This document shows positions 13,277 to 24,802 of a stretch of DNA of 64,000 bases, piece after piece. The notes under the pieces are model-generated. The model had not been told where the DNA came from and made no database searches. It worked only from the letters and a program-made list of their open reading frames with translations. Position 1 is the stretch's first letter, and every line of letters starts with the position of its first letter. The position numbers and the translations under genes are program-made. Origin of the DNA: Pezizomycotina sp. ARF18 (taxonomy: Eukaryota > Ascomycota); the NCBI GenBank assembly GCA_002224055.1, contig AZLU01000052.1, positions 163,208-227,207 on the forward strand, written 5' to 3'.

Positions 13277-13513
13277 GCTTCTCCTCCTTCTCCTCCTGCT
13301 TCCACCTTCTACATCACCGCTACAAGCTTGAAAGTAAACTAGAACAATCACATACTTTAAACATTACAGGTTTTCTATTAAAGATCGGTTCTTTCGTTTT
13401 TTTTTCTTATTCTGAAATAGGGACAGATACTCTCTCCAAAACATCACAGAGCAAATTTCCCCCCTCATTTACATCTCATCCCAAGCTTTTGATAGCTCAC
13501 ATCTTCTATCGCA
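12509..13513. other. Intergenic: SEC27 3' UTR and light-chain promoter
   Basis: Long T runs lie near 12611-12639 and 13010. Upstream of the light-chain gene a (CT)n tract spans 13245-13271, followed by further pyrimidine-rich sequence. Such CT tracts are common in promoters of highly expressed fungal genes; a regulatory role here is inference. Confidence 0.6.
13245..13271 (+). repeat. (CT)n tract upstream of the Cdc4-type gene
   Basis: About 13 CT dinucleotides, 240 bases before the start codon. It may be a promoter pyrimidine tract or simply a microsatellite. Confidence 0.8.
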
Positions 13514-14472
13514 ATGGTAAGTGGGACATCTCGATAAAAAAAAAAAACCTCTTATAGGATCCTCCGCAATATCGAGCAGGTTTATACTAACGACCATCGT
13601 TCTCAGGCTGCAACCACCAACTACAAGGAAGCTTTCGCGCTGTTCGACAAGAAGGGAACCGGAAGAGTCCCCGCCAACGACCTGGGTAACCTTCTCAGGG
13701 CTTGTGGACAGAACCCTACCAACGCCGAGGTCGATGAACTTGCGGCTACAACCAAAGGAGGAGGTATGAGAAAACATAATAAACCCATTTATTCTTCTTT
13801 TAAAACAACTATGCGACCATTGCAGCTACTTCAGCATGTTATTATTCCTTGCCTCAACAATAGCTTGAGATCTACGTTGTTTTCAAGCCAGAACATCACA
13901 TGACTTCCATACGCTCCCTAAAAATATAAAATATATTCTTCAACGATATTTTTCCAGCTAGACCTCTGTGCCATCCCTCTACATTTCTTTAGCTTCGCTG
14001 TAGTGTCAATTTAAAAGCTAATGCATGCTGCTTCTCTCTTTTAAAAGTCGAATTCGAGCAATTCCTCAGATTCTGAACCGCCCCGGCGGTTTCAAGGATC
14101 CTGGCCCGCCAGATGAGTACATTCGTGGTTTCCAGGTCTTCGACAAGATGGAACAGGGTACATAGGGGTCGGTGAACTGAAATATGGTGAGTTCCTGAGA
14201 CCAAGTCTTTCTGCTCCGATATGTGAAACTTTTCTAACGATTCCAACGTTTAGTCCTCACAACCTTGGGTGAGAAGCTTAGTGAGGAGGAAGTCGGCGAA
14301 CTGCTGAAGGGCGTCGAAGTGAACAAGAAAACCAGGTCAACTACGTTGGTGAGTAATGACGTCCTGTTTAGTATTTTTTTTTTGTCTGCCTCAGCTTCTC
14401 ATTCGCTTTTTCGAATCGGAATTCTTGCTAACTTTAGATGTAGATTTCGTCAAAATGATCCTGGCTAACTAG
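13514..14472 (+). CDS. cdc4: Cdc4-type essential myosin light chain
   Basis: The five-exon gene codes for about 140 residues. Exon 1 is only ATG (13514-13516). Later exons start at about 13607, 14048, 14254 and 14438, and TAG is at 14470-14472. Intron 2 is unusually long for this window (about 284 nt). The protein reads YKEAFALFDKKGTGRVP, LLRACGQNPTNAEV, EFEQFL, GFQVFDK, GVGELKYVLTTLGEKLSEEE, GELLKGV and DFVKMILAN. This closely follows fission-yeast Cdc4 (LLRACGQNPT, VLTSLGEKLS, DFVQMILAN). Three single-base losses break the frame, near 14066 (cc to c), 14161 (cc to c) and 14330 (A5 to A4). EF-hand loops are degenerate, as in the family. Known role: light chain bound to type II/V myosin IQ motifs at the septation ring. 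Confidence 0.93.
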
Positions 14473-15149
14473 AGAGCCTGCTGTTATATTTGCGCCTTTT
14501 TTTATTATTCTTCTTTTCCATACCCACCTATAGTCTTCGATTCATGTACATTCTACTCTCATGTCACCTTCCCCCACGAGAAATCCTGCGCAGACTCGGC
14601 GGAAAGTTTAGATTTCCGCCACAACGACGACCTCATTGTTCTTCTTTATTCACAATTATTACTACGAATTCTTTCTTTGTTTTCATTTCGGACGTCATGT
14701 CTTTTGCATGGAGCACGTAAAAAAAAAAAATAAAAAAAAAAAATAAAAAAATTATACATCGGTTATGCGGGAAGAATGGGTTTCGGTCTTGTATTTGTCT
14801 CTTTTTCTCCAATATCATGTATGAGGTTTAGGCTTAGAAACGGCCACGTCCTCTCTCTCCAGCTCACGTTTTCTCTCGGAGTTTTTTTTGGTCTTCCATG
14901 CGTTTAATTATTGAAACCTGCAGCTCTTATGTTCTCACATGACTAGCTCATAGCACTTTAAAAGAAAGAACGCTCGTCGTGACTGCTTGGATTCGTTCGA
15001 CTAGCGCTGTAGTATCGTAAAGTTGCGAGTTTCGCAAAGGTATATATTCAATGAACGCTGTCAATGAGGTTTTTTTTACATCATACTCTCGTGTTTATGT
15101 TTAATCGACGGCATTCTAATTTACCCTTCTAGGGTAAACATCTCTCTTC
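14473..15149. other. Intergenic region between convergent genes
   Basis: 3' UTR sequence of the light-chain gene, with an interrupted poly(A) run at 14720-14750. No supported gene. Confidence 0.6.
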
Positions 15150-15926
15150 TCAGTCGTTGACTAGCTGCAAATCCTTCTCCTCCAGCGTACCCATCTTATC
15201 TGCCGGCACTACGCTACCGGCAGTACGTACACGTAGCCTTCTTCTCTTTCCTTTCTTCTTTTTCGCCGCAGCACCCTCTCCACCTTCCCCACCTTGTTCT
15301 TCCTCCGCTTTGTTTTCCTCCTCCTCGTCGTCGTCGATCTGGTATCCGAATATCAGCCTGCACCTCCCGCACCGCAGAGTAACCGCCTCTCGAAACCGTC
15401 GTCGCGGCGTATTATACAGGGTTTCCGATCCCGCACGGATGATAATAGTAGCGTGTAATCCTTCCCGTCGTCTCCGTCGTCTTCTACGCCGTCCCTTTCC
15501 ATCGCGCCTTCTTTCGCAGCGTCCCATAAACCCCAGCTCCAGTCCCAGTAGCCTCCGCCGGTGGTTTAGCGTCTACCTCCATCTTATCGCCTCCTTCTCC
15601 TGCAGGTGCGGCGTCTATATTCGCCTTCTTCTCCTTCCTCGGCTCATCGTTATCGATTCGTCGGACGATGCTTCGGAGTCAGAGTTTGCGGTTTTAGGAG
15701 GCGGAGGTAGAGGGACGATGTAGGCAGAATCGAGACCGGGAGGTCTCCTGCGCGGTAACGAATCTAGGTTTCTCGTCGTCGCGAGGATGAGGTGCGAGCA
15801 GATGCAGTGGTATGTATATACTCTGAGAATAGTATAGGTTAGCAGGTTTCTGAAAGCTGGGAAAGAAAAGAGGGGGTGTTTTTTTTTTTTTTTTTTTTTT
15901 TCTTGGACTCACTTTGGAGATGACAT
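15150..15926 (-). CDS. STEEP1/CXorf56-like (UPF0428) protein
   Basis: A short first exon (MSSPK) starts at 15926. An intron follows (gtgagt..ttctcag) containing a poly(T) run as seen on the + strand. Exon 2 reads YHCICSHLILATTR, LDSLPRRRPPGLD and AYIVPLPPPP, the start of the UPF0428 family. Later parts read IIRRDDGFERR and LRCGRCRLIFGYQID, the second zinc-binding CxxC region. The acidic/Lys-rich tail ends TLEEKDLQLVND at 15150. Frame breaks occur near 15640, 15440 and 15390. The animal homologue STEEP1 has been linked to spliceosomes and to STING exit from the ER. Fungi lack STING, so a splicing-related or ER role is more likely; this is inference. Family call is good, precise role unknown. 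Confidence 0.75.
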
Positions 15927-16750
15927 TGTGGATGTATGGGTTGATAAATTGTTATATATTTTAAGAAAGATAGATAATGTTCGACGGCGATTACTATTTG
16001 AGCGCTACTTTCATGTTTTCGATTTCATCGGATATCGCGGATGTTGTTAGAGTTATAGTGAGGTCTGTCAAAAGAAAAGGAAAAAAGCTTTTTTTTTTTT
16101 TTTTTTTTCTTTCTTTAAGCTTTCAATAATACTCAAGTATCTCGCGACAAGGAAAGCGTGCTAAGACTTTAAATTTTGAGAAATTGCTTTTTTTTTTTTT
16201 TTTCCCTTTCTTCCAATTCGGTGGGTGGAGAAAACCCACAGGGAAAAGACAGTTCCGCATGTGCCGCTGACAACTAATAACTTGGGCCGGTCTCTCTCTC
16301 TCTACTAAACAGCTGTTCACGGGTTTTGGATACGGCCGACGCCAGGGCATTTAGCGTGGGTAGCCTTGGCGGGTAGCCTGGGCATTTATTCCTCTCGGTA
16401 ACCGAGTAAGTAGCTTCGGTAACGCTACAAAACCACTATCTTCTAAGGGACCACCCGCAAGGCTACCCACGCTAAATGCCCTGGCCGACGCCTATCTTCT
16501 TCTTCTTCCTAACCAACCCCTTGCCGATTGATTCGTAAGACGCAATACAACGCAGAGTTCTCTCTCATCTTCGACTACCTTTTTCTGCTTCTTTGCTCTG
16601 TCTTTGTATTATCATCACACGTATTGTTGTTATTTTTGTCAGAATACTCTCATAATATCCCTTGTTTCTTGACTGCTTTGTATTATTAGCAGTTATACAG
16701 GAGCACATTGCATTATCGTAGCAGAAGGACGAAAAAAAAGTAGTTCAAAG
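15927..16750. other. Divergent intergenic region containing MITE-1
   Basis: Separates the STEEP1-like gene from the aminopeptidase. It contains poly(T) runs (near 16090 and 16187), a 139-bp inverted-repeat element at 16344-16482, and a pyrimidine-rich leader before the aminopeptidase start. Confidence 0.7.
16344..16482. mobile_element. MITE-1: 139-bp element with 25-bp perfect TIRs and 10-bp TSD
   Basis: The left end AGGGCATTTAGCGTGGGTAG.. (16344-16368) is repeated in inverted orientation at 16458-16482. The 25 outer bases are identical and similarity extends a few bases further inward with one indel. The element is flanked on both sides by the identical decamer GGCCGACGCC (16334-16343 and 16483-16492), a textbook target-site duplication. 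There is no coding capacity. A 9-10 bp duplication is typical of Mutator-like (MULE) transposition, so the element is probably mobilised by a MULE transposase encoded elsewhere; the superfamily is inference. Confidence 0.9.
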
Positions 16751-18491
<1,741 letters not shown>

Positions 18492-18805
18492 GTTACGGAC
18501 TGTAACAACGGCGACGTATCATAACGGTGAACTATGAAAATGATGACGATTATGAAAAAAGATATTTGGGTATATTATTATATTAAATAACAAAGTTTTT
18601 GTTCGGTCTAAGTCCGAGTCCGGTGTTTCTCAGATGATGTTTCCATGTATACCATTTTAAACGGAAATATATTGGATATTTTTTTTTGGGTCTGCCCAAA
18701 TGGGGCATCTTCGCGCAACAAGTATTTACGGTCAAGTGATATCGCGTGTAACATTAGAGAGACAACAAATAGCAGCATGCAGAGCGTACTCCTTCTATCC
18801 CTTTC

Positions 18806-18842
<37 letters not shown>

Positions 18843-19824
18843 TTTTTTTTTTGTTCGGGCAACTGCGAGATGGAAAAGTAGGGGAATACCATCATACTCG
18901 TACGCCTACGATCCCATGATATATTGATATATAATCTACATTCGACAACCTACATAACGCACGTTTTATATTGTCAACTACTGAGTATATCGAATAATCG
19001 ATTAATCTACATTGATATAGATTCCGTTTCTCTTTTAGGTCAATGCACTACAGGTTCTCGGAATATTAAACAAAATTTTTTTAAAAAAAGGTGAGCGCTC
19101 CTTGCCTGCATACTGCGGAGCAACACGCTTCTTACTAGTGAATCTGGCTCACGAAGTAAAAAGTGTAAAAAAAAAAAAAAACCCGGATCGTGAATTTAGA
19201 TAGAGAGTAAACTGGTATAAAATAATACCGTGGCCGTTACAGTTCCCGGTATCGGCAAATTAAGTAAAAGAAACGGTTTATCATCGGTATTTGCTTATTC
19301 TTTATTTGAGTAAGTATTCATTAAACTATAATTTTTTTTTTTGACACCGTGATAGTGATGTGACTCCCATTCGCTCGCTCGTTTCCACCGTTTTGCCGTT
19401 GTACGCACATACCAAGCATGGCGAGAAAAGAAAAAAAAAAAAAAAAAAAAAAAGGAACAGTCTAGCACTTCTGCATGCATGCCGGAAATGCAGATAAAAA
19501 AATTTTCACTTACATACACATCCTCTGAAATTATTTTTCTGCACACCTCGCCGTTAATCTTGAAAAAAAAAAAAAAAAGAGGTCCCACAGTGTTCCAAAA
19601 CCAGTAAAATAGCAACGGGGGATTCGGGAGCGCTTGTATACGTGAATATGGTTTTTTGCCAGTTTTTTCTTTACCTTATTCTTTCACAGCCGTATTATAT
19701 ATATACAAAGGCTTAAAAGGAAAAGGAAAAGCAGCGAATAAAGCCGAACAGGAAATCAATAACGATGCAATGCAATAATTACTTGCTTTCGTATTATATA
19801 GGTATTATTGTTTGCTTTCTTAAC

Positions 19825-19856
<32 letters not shown>

Positions 19857-20236
19857 GAAAAAAAGATATATCCAAAATAAGGAGTGGGATGAGAGGAGCG
19901 TTTAGGTTAGTATGGTTTAGTTAGGTAGTTAGGCACTGGTGCTGTATATTTCTGCAGCGCACTGCGTGCCGGAGAAGGGCTCGAAAGCCTCCAAGGTGAA
20001 GTAGACTTTTTTAGGGACAATCCCGCTATCGGGGACAAATCCCCGCTCCTTGCTCCCCCGCCAAATCCCCCAATAGTAAAGTAGCAGTTACCAGTAACCA
20101 AAGAAGAGGAAGCAGCCGATCCCCTTCTCCGCTCTTGTACCTTCTACGTTGAGGTTAAAACAATCCCCCAAGAATAAAAAAGTCTCGTGAGGGTGAGGAC
20201 CGGCGGGCACGGGAAGGCAGACTTTCTTAGCAGAAC

Positions 20237-20267
20237 CAGTACAGAACAGAACAGAACAGAACAGAAC
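20237..20267 (+). repeat. (GAACA)n short tandem repeat
   Basis: About five to six near-perfect pentamers seen directly in the gene-poor block. Confidence 0.85.
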
Positions 20268-21285
20268 GGAAAAGCTTGGAGGAGTGACAGGAGGAGTGAG
20301 GAGGAAGAGGAAGAGGATAGCAAATCGAATACAGGTTTTTTTTTTTTAAAAAAAAAAAAAAAAAAGATTGCGGCTAGCTACGTGGCAGCCCGATTGACGA
20401 CGACTGACGAAAGGTCAGGCAGGTCAGGCACATACGGTTGGTACGGTACAGCTCTTGCTCTAAGACTACTTTAGAAGATCTGGAATCGTAGAGATGATAC
20501 TAGAAACTAAATCTCTCCCTCTCTTTGCTGCTAAAGAATCGGGATCGGACCATCTAGTACGCAATTCCAACAGACCTTCCCCGACCGAGAGCAACGAAAA
20601 AAACTCTCATTGAGAAAACAACATTTTCGTGATTGAGAGATTATAAAGTAAGAGTGCATTATTATTCCGTCTCCTCACTACTTAGGTGACCCTTTCAGTT
20701 TCAGGCTACAGAAACATCTTGTTATCGTTTCTCACCGCTATGAGGGAAATCGATGGCTAAACTCGGCCATTCAAGAATTTCTCTCGAAGAAAAACATGAA
20801 AGGAAGCGGGAAAAGACAGGGATGGTGATGAAACGGTTGATGACCGTCAGGTATTATAAGGTAAGATAGTGGAGATATATACCTACAAAGAAAGAGAGGG
20901 ACGGGAATTCAAAGTTTACTTTAGTGTGATAGAATGACGAAGAACATGAACAGCGGATGGGATGCCTTGCGTTTTGCGTTTGCATTTTTTTGGCAGCGTA
21001 AGACACGTTTAGAAAAGGAGGGATATCAGTCAACAGATGGGTGAGAATCGAAGGAAAAGAAAAGAAAATAATAATCGTGATTCTTTTCGAAAGGTAGTTT
21101 CCTGAAGAGGGAACACGTTAAAGGAAGAGCTACAAGCCCCCCTCCTCTCACCCGAATGATATGCTTGCATTAAAAACTCAATAATAATCAGTCAAGTAGT
21201 CAAAAGAAGAAGGAGATGATAATGAGTCAGTGACAAGAAGAAGACGACGAACACGGGCCCGTGTCAAATGTCGCTTCGACGATGA

Positions 21286-21309
21286 TTCGATTCGATTCGA
21301 TTCGATTCG
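21286..21309 (+). repeat. (ATTCG)n short tandem repeat
   Basis: About five tandem ATTCG units seen directly, about 30 bases before a 27-nt A run. Confidence 0.85.
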
Positions 21310-23352
21310 TTATAACTCTTTGGAAATCACGGGCTATCGTGAAAAAAAAAAAAAAAAAAAAAAAAAAGGGAACTTGTCACCATAGAATACCCCAATTTAT
21401 TTCTTCATGCGAGTCCAGCACACCGCCGGGAAAACTGCAGCGACAGCGAATACACATTATACGCACTGTACATACAAGTTTTGATTTGAATAAAATGACT
21501 TTGATAAAATGTAGGAACGAATAGATTGCAGTTTATTATCGAATTGTGCAATCAAATCCCAATCGCTACTTCGAAAGAAGCTTTGTCAAATCGGTTTTTT
21601 TGATCTAACTACTTCTTTTTGAACATTTAATGGGGAAAAAAAAAAAAAAAGGGTCTTTTTCCCAGCAATGTGGTTCAAAACCCTTCGACCCTTCGCTGAT
21701 AGAAAAATTACCGCTATATATATATTCTCAAGGGTCGAGAGAGAGAACGAGACCGAGTATCTTTTTTCTGAATTAGCCGTAAACCTCTTTCCCTCAGTTA
21801 AGAAAACTCTCTTCTATTTTATTGTCCGCCTCAAGCTATATATATGCGATGCATCTCATTTATCAGTTTTTTTTTTTTTTTTTTTTTTTTTCTATTTTGA
21901 ATCAATGGGAGGAAAGCGCGGGGGCGGGGATCCTGTTCTGCCTTTATTGTATGTTTTCTCTGTGCTAAACGCATGTAAAAGTAGCTCACATAGAAAATAA
22001 TTCAATATGAACCTATGGCATAATAGACTCTTTTTACTTACTCCGTTCTTCTTAAGCGGAGGTGGTGAATATCATGGCCTCGGTGGGACAATCGTGCTAA
22101 ATGCTCTTTTTTGTTTTGTGCTTTTCGTAGGTGAAGGGTATATGCTTGCGGATTGACAGTAAAAGATGCCCAGGTTCTGTAGGCTATTTGAACCAATGGT
22201 AGAAATAGCCGGTAGAAGATCACAGGTTTGCTTTTCAGCAGCTAGACTCAGCTTGGAGCCAAGGAGTTCCTTAACTTTGGAATCCTCTTGTAGCTTGTAA
22301 GTAACACTCGCATAGGGTCAATCCTTTCTCTTGTACGCCTTGTAATTGGAAAGGAAGGTATAGCAGACGCTAAGGATAATTGATATATCAATATTCTTCC
22401 GATTTAGTAGTATACGTATCCTAGGTGCTTTTGCTGCTGTATAGAAAAAAGTGTATAGTGACAAAAAAAAAAAAAGGACGAAATAGATCCTTGCATGATG
22501 AGAAAAAGGGTTACCACCTAGGCTAAGAATGTAGGAAGAATGTGTGATACAAATGATACACTTAAGTTTTCCTCCCTCGGTACGCTATAATACACGATGG
22601 CACGTTGAGATCTCCTGAGGAATTTTTTTTTCGTCGTCGCAAAGTTTTTGGAATAGTCTGCGACGGTTGCGATTGAACGCACCACTTTAATATAACTACT
22701 TCTTGGACGTGAACGTGAACGTGAATATAAATAGATAAACTGCTTCTCATTCATTTTTGAGAAAGGAAAGGGATATATTTAGATGACAAGAAAAGTAAAA
22801 TGACAAACACGCTAATACTATCACAAAGGAAGAGAGAAATGAGACGTGACATACTCGAAATTCTTTTTGTATGAATCAAGGGGAAAAAAAATTCCAAAGA
22901 GATGGTTTGAAAAAATACAAAGGAGATATGAAAAAAGAAAGATTCAGATATATGCTCCAAAATGATACTCTTTTACCTTTACGCAATGCTAGTTTTGATG
23001 GAAAAAAGGACTAAATTAAAAAAAAAAAAAAAGGAAAATAAAGAGTATAGTGATACATATGAAAGGGTGTTCGAAAGAATGTACAAGAAAATTTTTCGAC
23101 ATATAATCGAGAAAGGAGAACGGAAGCGTAAGCGGCTATATCTCTGAGATATGTATGTAATTCGTACAGGTTGAAAACATTAGAGTTAACGGGCGGCTTC
23201 TGTCGTATGGCGCCGTAGCTGTGAAAGCTTTTTAAATGTATGTTATATATGTTTAAAACGATGAGGTCCTCCTTTGATTAAAAAAAAAAAAAAAAAGGCT
23301 GAAAATAGAAATATATGTATGTGCATATAGTAAGGAATGTGCGTTGATATTC

Positions 23353-24802
23353 TTAGGCCCGGGTGCTGGCAGCACGGAGCGGGGTAGGGCGGTTGATGAA
23401 TGGATCTTTGGAGGTCTCCTGAGTAGTGCCACGACTGCTGAGAGACCTGAGAAGACTCGCGGCCTGCTGTTGGGAGCACTGCTGGCCTTCTTGTTGGCGT
23501 TACCCTTGAAGACCTGGTCGAGGAGACGCTTGGGACCGATGTACTCCATGTTCATCTTGACGGTGTTTCCTTTCATCGTAGGCAAGACGAGCTGGACAAC
23601 CCGCTGCCTGTTAGAAAACTTGCGCTTGATACAGTCATCGACCAATGCAGAGATGCCGGTGGCAATAACCACACTTTAGAGGGAAAAAGAAACAAATTAG
23701 TATATGTAATATCATAGATATTATTTGTGCTGTTGTGACTTACTCGGCAACGTCGGTCATGGAACCGATAGCAGTATCAGAGTTGTCGTCGGACAAGGTC
23801 ATGATGCAAGGAGGGACGAAGCCTCCCTTGGAGTCTTCGATGGAAGCCTCCTGCCGTGAAAGCTTCTGGGGGACGATGTGTGCCACAGCATTGTTGGTGG
23901 CAACGTTGACGAGGTGTAAGAGTAACTCTCCTGGCCGTTGACGTGAGCCACCCTGCGCCTCCAGGCGTAGTCTTTGCCCCAGTATTCGAACTCGTATCTC
24001 TTGCCCCCTCCACTGCCGCGGCGTTTTAGTTCGACGTGAGCGTAGTTTGAAAACTCCAGGAGCAAGGTGTTGGTGGGCATGGGACCTTTGTTCGTGGTGG
24101 TGACCGCTCTTCCTGTCGCCGTCGGAATGGCTGTCGTTTTCCCGAACGACTCGTACCCACTGTCCTGGCGGTTGATGGCTGCCTGCTTCTGATCCTTGCC
24201 GCGGAAGCTGCTCATGAACTTACTCCTGAGCGCTGAAGTTTCGGGCGTTCGGCGGCGGGCTTGGTGAACTTTCGCCGGAAGTTGACAACCTCGCGGCCCC
24301 TGTCGCGGCCGTACCTGCGTAGGACATCTCCCGCTTCTTAAGGTCGTACATGCGGAGGTGGAAGAGGGTGACGTATCTGGCGGGGTCCCTGGCGGCAGCA
24401 ACGTTGGTGTCGATGCGCAGGTTCATATTGCCGTCGATGGTCGAATCGTCGTGCCTGATCGCAAGCTGGCGGGTTGAGGGGAAGAGCTGGGCGAAGAGCG
24501 GTGGCGTCGAGGGCATGGCATCAGTGTCTGGGTGGTACCTACTGTCGAAGGAGCAAGACGACCTGCGGCTACCCATATCTTCGATGGAAGCGCTGGGCGT
24601 CGATGCGTACGTCTCTACGGAGTTAGTAGATTCATCGTAGTATTCTCGGCCCCTTGCCTGTGGTACGCGGGGTAGGCGGAGTGTTGCCGCTCGATGGAAG
24701 GGATCGAACTGGGAGGGCTTGTCGTCGGGGAACTGTTGGTCTTGTGGCTGACCGAGCTATTACTCAGGCCATCTGTTGCCGGTGAAGTGATCGAGAATCC
24801 AT
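23353..24802 (-). CDS. Conserved filamentous-ascomycete protein of unknown function
   Basis: Starts at 24802 (MDSRS, then ITSPATDGLSNSSVSHK). A Ser/Pro/Thr-rich disordered N-terminus follows, then NMNLRIDTNVAAARDPARYV and TLFHLRMYDLKKREMS. The middle carries RQDSGYESFGK, LLLEFSNYAHVELKRRGSGG and KRYEFEYWGKDYAW. The C-terminal part reads VIATGISALVDDCIKRKF and VKMNMEYIGPKRLLDQVF, ending about 23353 (PLRAASTRA). One intron lies near 23677-23745. I recognise this combination from memory as a family widespread in Pezizomycotina with no assigned function. The folded parts are rich in beta-strand pattern. Frame breaks occur near 24785, 24640, 24320 and 23890, and near the C-terminus. Long 5' and 3' untranslated regions are likely. 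Confidence 0.75.

Larger units (their letters stand above)
18492..23352. other. Gene-poor, low-complexity block
   Basis: About 4.9 kb without a supported gene. It is dense in poly(A)/poly(T) runs (near 18828-18852, 19432-19453, 20336-20365, 21340-21367 and 21867-21891). It also has short tandem repeats: (TTTTC)n near 18806-18828, (AGAAA)n near 19836-19860, (GAACA)n 20237-20267, (ATTCG)n 21286-21309 and (GAACGT)n 22708-22727. One minus-strand stretch (about 19935-20045) reads VYFTLEAFEPFSGTQCAAEI before a stop and looks somewhat protein-like, but no gene structure supports it. Confidence 0.6.

Noticed and set aside
15157-15723. 188-codon + strand frame with Ser/Arg/Leu-rich sequence
   Set aside because: Antisense of the STEEP1-like gene, which has recognisable family motifs on the minus strand.
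19907-20101. Minus-strand segment VYFTLEAFEPFSGTQCAAEI as a possible last exon
   Set aside because: Protein-like locally, but no upstream exons, no convincing splice acceptor and no recognised family; mentioned only in the gene-poor block entry.
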